NCBI GenBank assembly: GCA_965249835.1 | Contig: CBDFMY010000001.1 | Span: forward strand, 1 to 64,000 | Source: JAHRAW01 sp965249835 | Lineage (GTDB): Bacteria > Pseudomonadota > Gammaproteobacteria > Arenicellales > Poriferihabitantaceae | Length of the DNA stretch: 64,000 nt | Direction of reading: 5' to 3' | Shown here: in pieces, positions 1 through 8,347 of the stretch | Layout of the letters: every line of letters begins with the position of its first letter | Position numbering within the stretch: the stretch's first letter is position 1 | Program-made: the position numbers and the translations under genes | Notes under the pieces: generated by a model | Told to the model about the DNA's origin: nothing | What the model saw: the letters and a program-made list of their open reading frames with translations, nothing else | Database searches by the model: none

Positions 1-1481
1 CTTTACGAGAAGTTGTAACTGCATCTTCGATAGCCTGCGGCGAGTTGATGCGAGTGTTACCGATGCGTTTGATGAGATCGCCGACCCGCAATCCGCGTCT
101 CGCGGCGGCGGCAGCGGGATCCACATCAACGATTACCACGCCGTCGGCGTCCGCCCGGATGCCGTATTGCCGCCGAGTTTGCTGGTTAAGTGCGCGCACG
201 GTTAAGCCAAGTGTGGGAGCAGATTCTGCGGACTCGGCGGCATCTTTATTCGTGTCGGTGGCGAGCAGGGAAGGTTGGCTGCCGCCAATGACGACCCGCA
301 AAGTTTTGCGTCCGGTCATCGCGCCAAATCTCAATGTCAACTTCGGTTTCTTTTTTGGAGCGCGCCACGAGTTTCGGCAGGTCGCGCATTTTGCGAACCT
401 CCTTGCCGTCGTAAGTCAGGATGACATCGCCCGCCTGCAGACCGGCTTTTTCCGCCGGACTGTCTGTGTTCACTTGCGTAACCAACGCGCCGGTGGCTTT
501 TTCCAAACCGAGGCTTTCGGAAATTTCTTCGCTAACGGTTTGAATTTGAACGCCGAGAAATCCGCGTTGCACCACGCCGCTGTCGCGCAACTGTGCGATG
601 ACATTGCTCGCCATGGAAGAGGGAATGGCAAAACCGATTCCGACGCTACCGCCATTGGGAGAATAAATCGCGCTGTTGACGCCGATGACTTCGCCTTTGA
701 TGTTGAACAGGGGCCCGCCGGAATTGCCGCGATTGATGGATGCGTCTATTTGAATGAAGTCGTCCAGCGGGCCCGATTGAATGTCGCGTCCGCGTGCCGA
801 GATGATGCCACTGGTGGTGGTGCCGCCGAGCCCGAACGGATTGCCGATGGCGATGACCCAGTCGCCCACGCGCGCGGCATCGGAATCGCCAAACTTAAGA
901 TAGGGTAGCGGTTTGTCGGTGCTGACTTGCAACAACGCCAGATCGGTTTTTGCGTCTCGACCTTTCAGAGTCGCCGGGCGACGAGTGCCGTCGTCGAACA
1001 CCACTTCGATTTCATCGGCGCCATCAATGACATGATAATTGGTGACCACCAGCCCTTCGGGGTCAATGATGAAACCCGAACCCACGGCTGTGGTGGTTCG
1101 TTCGCGTGGTTGCGTGTGAGGTTGCCTGTGCGGTTGCCCGTGAGGTTGTGTGTTGTGGTCGCGATGAAAACCCTCCGGCGGCTCGCCAAAAAAGCGATGA
1201 AAGAATTCTTCCAACTGCGGCAACTGCCGGTCAAGCCCGGGGATGCGTTTCGATTTGGTGCGACCGGTGGTGGAAATATTCACCACCGCGGGCTTCACCG
1301 CTTGCACCAGATCGGCAAAGCCGTTGTTGACATTGGCCGCCGGCAGACCGGCAGCGGCGTGGGATGAGGTTGCCGCGAGCGACAGAGTCGGCAGCACGAG
1401 GAGCATCGCCAAAGCAAACAGGGCAACGACCAGCGGTGCTGCTTTGGTCGTGGTTCGGATGGAAACAAATTGTGTGTGCAT
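1..1481 (-). CDS. degP: HtrA/DegP/MucD-type periplasmic serine protease (partial, frameshifted)
   Basis: Envelope protease/chaperone of the HtrA family. The N-terminus has a hydrophobic signal segment (about residues 15-37). The trypsin-like domain shows the catalytic triad H150 (TNYHVID), D180 (KTDLALL) and S254 (GNSGGPL). A His/Pro/Gln-rich insert (about 110-125) lies in the loop before the active site, and the first PDZ domain follows from about residue 305. After IEIWRDDRTQ the frame is lost at the T-run 304-307. Removing one base restores RVVIGG and a second PDZ domain (VVVIDVDPAAAA, GLRVGDLIKRIGN) that stays open to base 1. This is therefore one gene with a 1-bp frameshift, real or an assembly error, whose 3' end lies outside the window. 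MucD/DegQ naming is equally possible. Confidence 0.9.
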
Positions 1482-1998
1482 GAAATTACCTTACTAATCT
1501 GATTTAGTTGCGAGGCAATATAGCAGAGTAATCCTTACCGCAAGGTGAACAAGGAATTAAATAATCGTAACGCCACGCAGGGAACTTTTTGGGAATAAGG
1601 GGTCACGTGAAGTGCGACAGATATTTATCATTGGCGTTTCAAAGAGAGTCACACTTTGCGATTCACTATTGTCCCTCAGTCCGTCATTGCCCGGCTTGTT
1701 CCGGGCAATCCAGTTATTAAACTCAGCGGCGTTAGCCGCTATCATTACCGGCGGCAAAGCCGCCGCCGCGCGGCTACGCCGCGTCTGGATCCCCGCCTGC
1801 CGGCGAGGATGACGAATTATAAGTAATGGTGAACCGAGAGGACAAAGGCGCGTTGAGACGCCAAAAGTAAACGAGAAAAAAAGTCCATCTACTCCGCAAA
1901 TGAGTCCGCCTGCCGGCGAGGATGACGGCAGGGAGGGCGAGTGACGATGCGCAACACTACACAGCACAACGACCATGGCGACGAAAAGGCAAGCGCAA
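1482..1998. repeat. Repeat mosaic between degP and pyrC'
   Basis: No gene seen. Units recognised: a GCCCGG-CTTGTT-CCGGGC hairpin (1689-1706); short GC hairpins such as AGCGGC-GTTA-GCCGCT (1725-1740); a CCCGCCTGCCGGCGAGGATG unit (from about 1790, again near 1908); a unit containing GACAAAGGCGCGTTGAGA (about 1829-1882); and a unit ending GGCGACGAAAAGGCAAGCGC (about 1945-1998) that runs into the pyrC' stop codon. All recur in other gene-free stretches of the window. Confidence 0.75.
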
Positions 1999-3291
1999 CT
2001 ACGACGGATCGCTATAAACTACTTTACCGCCGATGACGGTGGCAACTACTTTGCCGCGAAGGGTGTGACCAAACCACGGGGAGTTTTTGCCGTTGCTTGC
2101 CATGGAATCTTGCTTCAGCACCCATTCCCGTGCCGGGTCAAACAAACATACATCCGCCACCGCGCCGACGCCGAGGTGACCGGCGTCAATACCGATGATG
2201 GCGGCGGGATTGGCGGTTAGCGCTTTGATTGCGGTGGCGCACGGCAATGCGCCTTGTGTCACCAAATCCATGGTCAACGACAGCAAGGTGTCCACGCCGG
2301 AGATGCCGGGCGCGGCTTCGCTAAAGGGCGCGAGTTTGGCATCGGCAACCTGCGGCTGGTGGTCGGAGCAAATCGCGCGGATGGTGCCGTCTTTCACGCC
2401 CCGCACCAAAGCGAGCCGGTCGCGCTCGGTGCGCAACGGCGGGAACACTTTATAACGCGTGTCAAAAGCGCCGATGTGTTTTTCGTTCAAGTGCAGATGG
2501 TGAATGGCAACGCTGGCACTGACCGCCAGCCCGCGGGTGTTGGCTTCGGCGATCATTTCCACCGCGCGCGCGCTGGAGAGCAAATTGAAGTGCGCGCGCG
2601 CGCCACTGGTCTCGATGAGCGCGAGGTCGCGTGCCACGCCCACGGTCTCGGCCGCTTCGGGGATTGCCGGCAGCCCGAGGCGGGTGCTGACCTCGCCTTC
2701 ATGGACTACGCCGTTGCCTTGCAACCACGGGTCGCAGGGGGTAACGAACACCGGCAATTGATAGGTTGATGCGTATTGCATGGCGCGGCGCATCACCAGC
2801 GTATTCTCCACCGCTCGCAAGCCGTTGCTTACGCCCACGCAACCGGCGTCCATCAGCAGCGCCATGTCGGCCAATCGTTCGCCGTCCAGAGCGGCGGTCA
2901 GCGCACCGAGCGGATGAACCCGGGTAAAGCCATCCACCTCGGCGCGTTCCCGAATCATGCGCACCATGGCCGGCGTGTCCACCACCGGCGAAGTGTCGGG
3001 CGGGCAGACCATTCGCGTGATGCCGCCGGCCGCGGCGGCGCGGGTCTCCGAAGCAATGGTGGCGGAGTGCGAATCAAACGGTTCGTGCAGTCGTGCGCAC
3101 AAATCAATAAGCCCGGGAAATACCATCAGACCGGCCGCGTCAATTCGTTTCGCCGTATCAAACGTTTTGGCAAAGGCTTTGGGTTTTTTGCCGATGGCGA
3201 CGATCTTGCCGCGCTGCACATACACATCGCACACATCGTCCATAGCATTTGCCGGGTCCACCACGCGACCGCCGGCGATTAGCAGGTTCAC
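1999..3291 (-). CDS. pyrC': Dihydroorotase-like PyrC' (probably non-catalytic)
   Basis: Amidohydrolase-fold protein of 430 aa, the length of pseudomonad PyrC'. The usual PGxIDxHxHxREP metal motif reads PGLIDLCARLHEP (residues 59-71): both metal-binding histidines are replaced (C65, R67), while the later Asp in CSDHQP remains. In Pseudomonas such an inactive PyrC' is a structural partner of aspartate transcarbamoylase, and its position directly after pyrB supports that role here. Its start overlaps the pyrB stop by 4 bases (ATGA), so the two are translationally coupled. A catalytic pyrC would be expected elsewhere in the genome. Confidence 0.9.
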   Translation of the reverse strand: MNLLIAGGRVVDPANAMDDVCDVYVQRGKIVAIGKKPKAFAKTFDTAKRIDAAGLMVFPGLIDLCARLHEPFDSHSATIASETRAAAAGGITRMVCPPDTSPVVDTPAMVRMIRERAEVDGFTRVHPLGALTAALDGERLADMALLMDAGCVGVSNGLRAVENTLVMRRAMQYASTYQLPVFVTPCDPWLQGNGVVHEGEVSTRLGLPAIPEAAETVGVARDLALIETSGARAHFNLLSSARAVEMIAEANTRGLAVSASVAIHHLHLNEKHIGAFDTRYKVFPPLRTERDRLALVRGVKDGTIRAICSDHQPQVADAKLAPFSEAAPGISGVDTLLSLTMDLVTQGALPCATAIKALTANPAAIIGIDAGHLGVGAVADVCLFDPAREWVLKQDSMASNGKNSPWFGHTLRGKVVATVIGGKVVYSDPS

Positions 3292-4259
3292 AATCGTTCC
3301 TCCGAGCCGCCCATGATGGTTGCCATGATCGACATGCGCACGGCGATACCGTTGGTTACTTGCTCGAGAATCACCGAACGCGAACTGTCGGCAACCTGAG
3401 AAGAAATTTCCAAGCCGCGGTTGATCGGACCCGGATGCATCACCATCGCATCGGCATCGGCGTGACGCAGTTTCTCTTCGGTCAGACCATAGCGATTGAA
3501 ATATTCCCGCTCGCTCGGCACCAACTGGCCGTCCATACGCTCGCGTTGCAACCGCAGCATGATTACCACATCAATACCGCTCAGCCCTTCGATCATATCG
3601 CTGATAGCGGTAACGCCCATGGATTCGATTTCCGTGGGGATCAGCGTGCGCGGTCCAATCACGCGGATTTCGGCAACGCCGAGCGTGGTCAAAGCGTGAA
3701 TCTGCGAGCGCGCCACTCGCGAATGTAACAGGTCGCCAACAATTGCGACCCGCAAGCCGTCAAAGCCGCCCTTGGCACGGCGAATGGTGAACATATCCAG
3801 CATCGCCTGGGTTGGGTGAGCGTGGCGGCCATCGCCGGCGTTGATTACCCGCACATGCTCGGGCAGATGCGCGGCAATTAAGTGAGCGGCACCGCTGGCA
3901 CTGTCGCGCACCACGAACAAATCGGTGTGCATGGCTTCCAGCGTACGCACCGTGTCAATAATGGACTCGCCCTTGATGGTGGACATTCGCGATGCATTCA
4001 AGTTGATGACATCGGCGGACAGTCGCTTGCCGGCGATTTCAAAAGTAGTGCGGGTGCGGGTGCTGGGTTCGAAAAACAAATTGACCATGGTTTTGCCGCG
4101 CAACAGCGGAACTTTTTTAATTTCACGCTTGCCGAAACTGACGAACGACTCGGCGGTATCAAGGATGCCGAGCAGAACTTCTCGTGGCAGCCCGCTAACG
4201 GTCAGGAAATGTTTCAGTTTTCCGTTGGCATCAAACTGAATGGCATCGGCGGCGGTCAT
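3288..4259 (-). CDS. pyrB: Aspartate carbamoyltransferase catalytic subunit
   Basis: Condenses carbamoyl phosphate with aspartate in pyrimidine synthesis. The 323-aa protein carries the carbamoyl-phosphate loop FEPSTRTRTTFE, the HPTQAMLDMFTI motif of the domain interface and a C-terminal aspartate-binding domain with VMHPGPINRGLEI. It lies in the overlapping operon yqgE-ruvX-pyrR-pyrB-pyrC', with ATGA overlaps on both sides. No regulatory pyrI is present, which fits the PyrB-PyrC' holoenzyme type. Confidence 0.97.
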   Translation of the reverse strand: MTAADAIQFDANGKLKHFLTVSGLPREVLLGILDTAESFVSFGKREIKKVPLLRGKTMVNLFFEPSTRTRTTFEIAGKRLSADVINLNASRMSTIKGESIIDTVRTLEAMHTDLFVVRDSASGAAHLIAAHLPEHVRVINAGDGRHAHPTQAMLDMFTIRRAKGGFDGLRVAIVGDLLHSRVARSQIHALTTLGVAEIRVIGPRTLIPTEIESMGVTAISDMIEGLSGIDVVIMLRLQRERMDGQLVPSEREYFNRYGLTEEKLRHADADAMVMHPGPINRGLEISSQVADSSRSVILEQVTNGIAVRMSIMATIMGGSEERL

Positions 4260-4762
4260 TGCGCGTCTCCGACATTAATAATGTTGAGCGCGAGGCGACC
4301 GTCGGTGTTGCTGAGTTTGGCGTCCTCGGAATCGGCGAGGTCGAGGGATTGCCCGACCACATCCGCTTGAATCGGCAACTCCCGGCCCGGGCGTTCGATC
4401 AACACCGCCAGGCACACCCGCTCGGGGCGACCGTAAGAAAAAATTTCATTGAGCGCGGCGCGGATGGTGCGTCCGGTGTGCAACACATCGTCCACCAGAA
4501 TAATGTTGCGACCGTCCACCGCCAGCGGCAGGTGGGAGGCTTTGACTTCGGGGTTCAACCCGACTCGGCTGAAGTCATCGCGATAAAAGGAAATATCAAG
4601 GGTGCCGAGCGGCGGCGGCAGAGCGAGGGCGGATTGCAAACGTTCGGCCAGCCACACGCCGCCAGTGCGGATACCGATCAGAATTGGCTCGGACAGCTGT
4701 TGAGAATTAATCTCATCAGCCATTGTTTTGATTAGCGTTGCCAGTCGGTTGGAGTCATACAC
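4256..4762 (-). CDS. pyrR: PyrR bifunctional pyrimidine regulator / uracil phosphoribosyltransferase
   Basis: PRTase-fold protein of 168 aa. It has the PRPP loop NIILVDDVLHTGRTIRAAL and the N-terminal GIRTGGVWLAERL found in PyrR. The start is GTG at 4762, sharing one base with the ruvX stop (TAGTG); the 3' end overlaps pyrB by 4 bases. In Gram-positives PyrR binds pyr mRNA as an attenuator. In gammaproteobacteria with this operon its regulatory role is less certain. I see no obvious attenuator here, since the genes overlap. Confidence 0.92.
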   Translation of the reverse strand: MYDSNRLATLIKTMADEINSQQLSEPILIGIRTGGVWLAERLQSALALPPPLGTLDISFYRDDFSRVGLNPEVKASHLPLAVDGRNIILVDDVLHTGRTIRAALNEIFSYGRPERVCLAVLIERPGRELPIQADVVGQSLDLADSEDAKLSNTDGRLALNIINVGDAQ

Positions 4763-5232
4763 TAGGTGCGATTGTCCTCCAGATAGGTGCGAACAATCAA
4801 CTCGGCAGCGAGGTTGTCGCGATGTTTAATGCGCTTTTGCTGAAGCGACTTGCCCGGCGCGGTGGATTGCATTAACTGATGGTCGGCTTCGGCGGTAGTC
4901 AGCCGCTCGTCGACAAACACCACATCCAGCCCGAAACGCCGATGCACCCGCGCGCCGAATTTGCGTGCGCACGCCGACATGGCACTCTCCGAGCCGTCCA
5001 TGTGGAGCGGCAAACCCACCACCAACTTCGCCGGCAGCCATTGTTCCATCAGCCGCTCGACTTGCGCCCAGTCCGGCATCCCGCGGTTGGCACGCACCGT
5101 GGATAGCCCTTGACTGGTGCCGGTGCGGGTGTTACCGGTGGCGACACCGATGCGCCGCAAACCGAAATCAAAGCCGAGCACTCGCGGCGCGTCACCGGGC
5201 ATTTTCGGCTCGCCGCCGAGGCCGTCAGGCAT
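4762..5232 (-). CDS. ruvX: Putative Holliday junction resolvase / pre-16S rRNA nuclease YqgF
   Basis: RNase-H-fold protein of about 156 aa. It has the family motifs VLGFDFGLRRIGVA (catalytic Asp), VVGLPLHMDGSES, VFVDERLTT and HRDNLAAELIV (catalytic Asp). The family acts in 16S rRNA 5'-end maturation and possibly in recombination. I chose the ATG at 5232, which overlaps the yqgE stop by 8 bases. A second in-frame ATG at 5202 is also possible. Longer upstream reading is only overlap with yqgE. Confidence 0.9.
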   Translation of the reverse strand: MPDGLGGEPKMPGDAPRVLGFDFGLRRIGVATGNTRTGTSQGLSTVRANRGMPDWAQVERLMEQWLPAKLVVGLPLHMDGSESAMSACARKFGARVHRRFGLDVVFVDERLTTAEADHQLMQSTAPGKSLQQKRIKHRDNLAAELIVRTYLEDNRT

Positions 5233-5872
5233 GACCGACCTCGGTGGATAGTTGCGCGTAGTCAATGCCCAGCAGTTTGGCCGCTTGATGCCACTTTTGG
5301 TCGATTTCGGTGTTGAATATGATGGAATGGTCAACCGGCGTGTGGAACCATGAATTTTGCTGGATTTCCATTTCCAACTGCCCGGGACCCCAGCCGGCAT
5401 ATCCGAGAAACATGATGGCGTTGTTTGGTCCGTGACCGCTGGCGATGGCACCGAGAATGTCGCGGGAACTGGTCAGCCACAGCCCGTCACCGATTTCCAT
5501 GGAATATTCCCAGCGGTGGGATGTCTTTGGGTCGGCGTGAATCACCATCCCCAGTTCCGGGCTAACCGGGCCACCCTCGAACACCGGCTGTTCGGTGTGG
5601 TCAAGGCTGGAAACCGGCAGCGAAAGTTCGCCAAACACATCCCCCAGGCGATACTTGGTAAGCCGATTGATGACCACTCCAATCGCCCCGTCGGCATCGT
5701 GCTGGCAAATCAGCGAAACCGTTTGATGAAAACTCGGACTGGTCAGTTGCGGCATGGACACCAGCAACTGATTTTTCAGGGAAGGGAACTTCCCGTGTTT
5801 GGATTTCTTTTCGGACTTCTTTTTCGGCATCTTTTCGGGCAATTCGTGTGCGGGGCAACCTATCATCGACAA
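5225..5872 (-). CDS. yqgE: YqgE/AlgH family protein (UPF0301)
   Basis: First gene of the minus-strand pyr operon, 215 aa. Family landmarks include LLVSMPQLTSPSFHQTV, GAIGVVINRLT, VFEGGPVSPELGMVIH and FLGYAGWGPGQLEMEI. It is almost always linked to ruvX in proteobacteria. The lysine-rich N-terminus (about residues 14-27) is longer than usual, so the start could be the internal ATG at MPKKK (residue 15). Molecular function is not established. Confidence 0.9.
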   Translation of the reverse strand: MSMIGCPAHELPEKMPKKKSEKKSKHGKFPSLKNQLLVSMPQLTSPSFHQTVSLICQHDADGAIGVVINRLTKYRLGDVFGELSLPVSSLDHTEQPVFEGGPVSPELGMVIHADPKTSHRWEYSMEIGDGLWLTSSRDILGAIASGHGPNNAIMFLGYAGWGPGQLEMEIQQNSWFHTPVDHSIIFNTEIDQKWHQAAKLLGIDYAQLSTEVGHA

Positions 5873-6616
5873 TGACTGCCGATTATACTAAATTCCGTTG
5901 CTGAATGATGCCGTGAATTCAACTCTTAAGTGCAACTTCACCCCCAGTTCGTCATTGGGGATGTGGTTTGGATTATGAGGCTATTAGTTACTCTCATCGT
6001 TTTTTAGTTCTGGGTTCTCGCCTTTGGCGAGAACAACAGACTGGATTCCCGCCTGCCGGCGAGAATGACGGGTTGGGGGACAATGTGAATCGCAAAGTGT
6101 GACTTTCTTTGAGAAGCCAAAAGTAAACGAGAAAAAAGCCCAACGTAGCTGGACTTATTTTCGGTTACTTTGTCTTCTCAACGCGCCTTTGTCTTCTCGG
6201 TTCACTGTTACCTGTCATTCGTCATCCTCGCCGGTAGGCGGGAATGACGGGTTGGAGGGTAATGGTAAATCGGAAGGTAATAAGTCCTTTTGAGAAGACA
6301 ATGGTAAATAATTGTCACGCTTTGCGTGACACTAAAACGGCGTTGCTCTGGCGTAGCCAAACTCCTTATAATCCAGACGAATATTGCGCGCCGCATTTTC
6401 GTTGTCAGGCAAGGCACGCGAGGAGCGAGGGAGGGAGCATACATTAAGTATGTGACCGACCGAGTGACGATGTGCAACACTACACAGCACAACGACCATG
6501 GCGACGAAAAGGCAAGCGCAATGATGGCAAGGCGATGAGTTCTTTTGAGAAGACAACGGTAAACGAAAAAAAACTGACAGCGAAATAGTGAGCCTACACA
6601 AACCCCCGATACCCCG
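5873..6616. repeat. Repeat mosaic between yqgE and the chemosensory genes
   Basis: 744 bases without a convincing gene. Units seen: a hairpin GTTCTCGCC-TTT-GGCGAGAAC (6014-6034); CCCGCCTGCCGGCGAGAATG (about 6048) and a reverse-type copy (about 6220-6255); the GACAAAGGCGCGTTGAGA unit in reverse (about 6165-6205); a hairpin GTCACGC-TTT-GCGTGAC (6314-6330); and a long unit at about 6394-6527 containing ACATTAAGTATGT and ending GGCGACGAAAAGGCAAGCGC. In Pseudomonas tonB, gshB, pilG and pilH occupy this position. Confidence 0.7.
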
Positions 6617-7135
6617 ATGACACTGCTGCAACAACTGGAAGAGGCCGGTCTCGGTCAACCCCCGGCGGCAGCGGGCAACGCGGGTGACATCTGGCGCGGG
6701 TTTGCTTTCGCCATCCAATCCCTCAATCTGGTGGTGCCGCAGGCAGAAGGTCTGCAGGTCGCGCCGGCGGGCGTAGCGGCGCAACCGTTGCCGCTCAGCC
6801 GCGAATGGGTCAGGGGCATTACCTCAATCGGTGGGGAAGTCTACACGGTAATCGACTTCGCCCACTTCATCGGTCGCTGGCCAGTGGCATCCTCTGCCAC
6901 CGCGAATTTGCTGTTGATGAGCGGTGAGCGGTTCAACAGCGCGTTGCTACTGGATAGCCGCATCAGTTTGCGATCTTTCCGCCACGACCTGCCGGCGGCA
7001 GAGTCCGCCGATGTGGACCCGGTGCTGGCGCCTTTTTTGCGCGAATCACTGCGCGACGGCGAGCAAATCTGGGGAGTGCTCGATAGTGCGGTGCTAATGA
7101 GCGCGGAGCATTTCATCCACATCGGTCGCGGCTGA
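6617..7135 (+). CDS. pilI: CheW-like adaptor, PilI-type
   Basis: 172-aa single-domain CheW protein. The pattern GFAFAIQSLNLVVPQ ... LPLSREWVRGITSIGGEVYTVIDFAHFIG matches the paired beta-barrels of CheW, which link a chemoreceptor to a CheA kinase. It starts a short plus-strand operon with a PilJ-like receptor (7 bases downstream) and a ChpA-like protein. The gene order corresponds to pilI-pilJ-chpA, the type IV pilus Chp system. The assignment rests on the CheW fold plus context. Confidence 0.75.
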   Translation: MTLLQQLEEAGLGQPPAAAGNAGDIWRGFAFAIQSLNLVVPQAEGLQVAPAGVAAQPLPLSREWVRGITSIGGEVYTVIDFAHFIGRWPVASSATANLLLMSGERFNSALLLDSRISLRSFRHDLPAAESADVDPVLAPFLRESLRDGEQIWGVLDSAVLMSAEHFIHIGRG

Positions 7136-7142
7136 GTGCGGT

Positions 7143-8303
7143 ATGATGCCAACCCAAAAGCCCATGACCACCGACCCTGCAGATTCCGCCGCCGCTGACC
7201 CCACCGATACGACTGACTCGGCTGACACGACTGGCACAACTAATTCGCGTCAACCCGGCAACAACTGGCAAAGCTTCTGGTGGGTGGTATTGCTGGGCGC
7301 GTTGAGCGGGCTGGCGTATTTCCACTACCGACCCGACTGGAACGGCTCCGCCGCTGCTATGCCCTTTGAAATGGGACGCGTCCACACCCTGTGGATTTTC
7401 GGCGCGGCAACTTTGCTGGCGTTGTTGGCATTGTTCTGGAGCGTCAGCCGGCAAATCCGCCACCGCGGCGACTTTTATTTCCAGCGCACCGGCCGGTTGC
7501 TGGATGCCATTCGCGCCTTCTGCGGCGAAGCACCCATGAGTCAATGGCAAGCCGGGCATGACGCGCAGAGCGCGGAAATAGACCGCATCGCCCGCGAAAT
7601 CCTGTCCTTAACCGATGACATTGCCCGGATTGACCAGCCGACCTCCCAGTCCGCCGAGCGCGCACGCCACTCCGCCGCCAGCGCGAAAAAGGGCGCGGCG
7701 GCGATACAAAACGCCATGGCCGGCATCAACGACACCCGCAACCGGATTCACGCGAGTGCCGAGCAACTCAAACAACTCGCGCAAAGTGCCCGACAATTTA
7801 ATGAAACGGTCGGCATGATTCGCGAAGTAACCGAGCAAACCAGCGTGTTGTCGATCAACGCATCTTTGCGCGGCGGCATGCTCGGCGGCATGCTCGGTGC
7901 CACGCAAGCAAGCGAATCTTCGGAGGAAATGCGCCGCCTTGCCGACCGCACGGCGCGCGCGGCGGATACCATCGACCAGCAAGTGCGCGCCATGCAAAGC
8001 GATGCCGATGACATCGTATCGTCTTTGGAAATCACCGCCACCGATGTCGCCGTTGGCATCGCGCCCGCCGAGGAAGCGGCCCGGGCATTGGCGGAAATCC
8101 AAAGCGCAAGCCGCGCATTGCTGGAGTTCATAGAACAAGCGGCGAGCGAGGCGGCAGCCGGTTCCGCGCACGCGCAAAGCATCGGCGAAAACATCGGGCA
8201 ACTCCGAATTGCCGGCGAACAATCCGGCGCGCAAGCATCGCAGGTTGCTGAGGGCATCGAAAAACTGAAAGTAACCGCCGCTTCTCTGCCGTCCGAACGA
8301 TAG
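7143..8303 (+). CDS. pilJ: PilJ-like methyl-accepting chemoreceptor, reduced
   Basis: 386-aa inner-membrane receptor. The N-terminus is Thr/Asp-rich, TM1 spans about residues 42-62 and TM2 about 82-103, with only a tiny periplasmic loop and no evident HAMP domain or ligand domain. The cytoplasmic part is a long helical coiled coil. Its hairpin tip reads IREVTEQTSVLSINASL, then a repeated GGMLGGMLG, where functional receptors have a strongly conserved LNAAIEAARAGE-type tip. Canonical PilJ is nearly twice as long. It looks like an eroded or specialised PilJ and may no longer control a kinase. Confidence 0.7.
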   Translation: MMPTQKPMTTDPADSAAADPTDTTDSADTTGTTNSRQPGNNWQSFWWVVLLGALSGLAYFHYRPDWNGSAAAMPFEMGRVHTLWIFGAATLLALLALFWSVSRQIRHRGDFYFQRTGRLLDAIRAFCGEAPMSQWQAGHDAQSAEIDRIAREILSLTDDIARIDQPTSQSAERARHSAASAKKGAAAIQNAMAGINDTRNRIHASAEQLKQLAQSARQFNETVGMIREVTEQTSVLSINASLRGGMLGGMLGATQASESSEEMRRLADRTARAADTIDQQVRAMQSDADDIVSSLEITATDVAVGIAPAEEAARALAEIQSASRALLEFIEQAASEAAAGSAHAQSIGENIGQLRIAGEQSGAQASQVAEGIEKLKVTAASLPSER

Positions 8304-8347
8304 CGCATATCTTGACAACCGCCAACCGCTGCTCATGAGTTGAGGAA

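Noticed and set aside
1557..1976. 139-codon minus-strand open frame in the degP-pyrC' gap
   Set aside because: It is made entirely of dispersed repeat units found elsewhere in the window.
2776..3282. Plus-strand open frame opposite pyrC'
   Set aside because: Shadow of the clear amidohydrolase-fold gene on the minus strand; His/Gly-rich with no domain.
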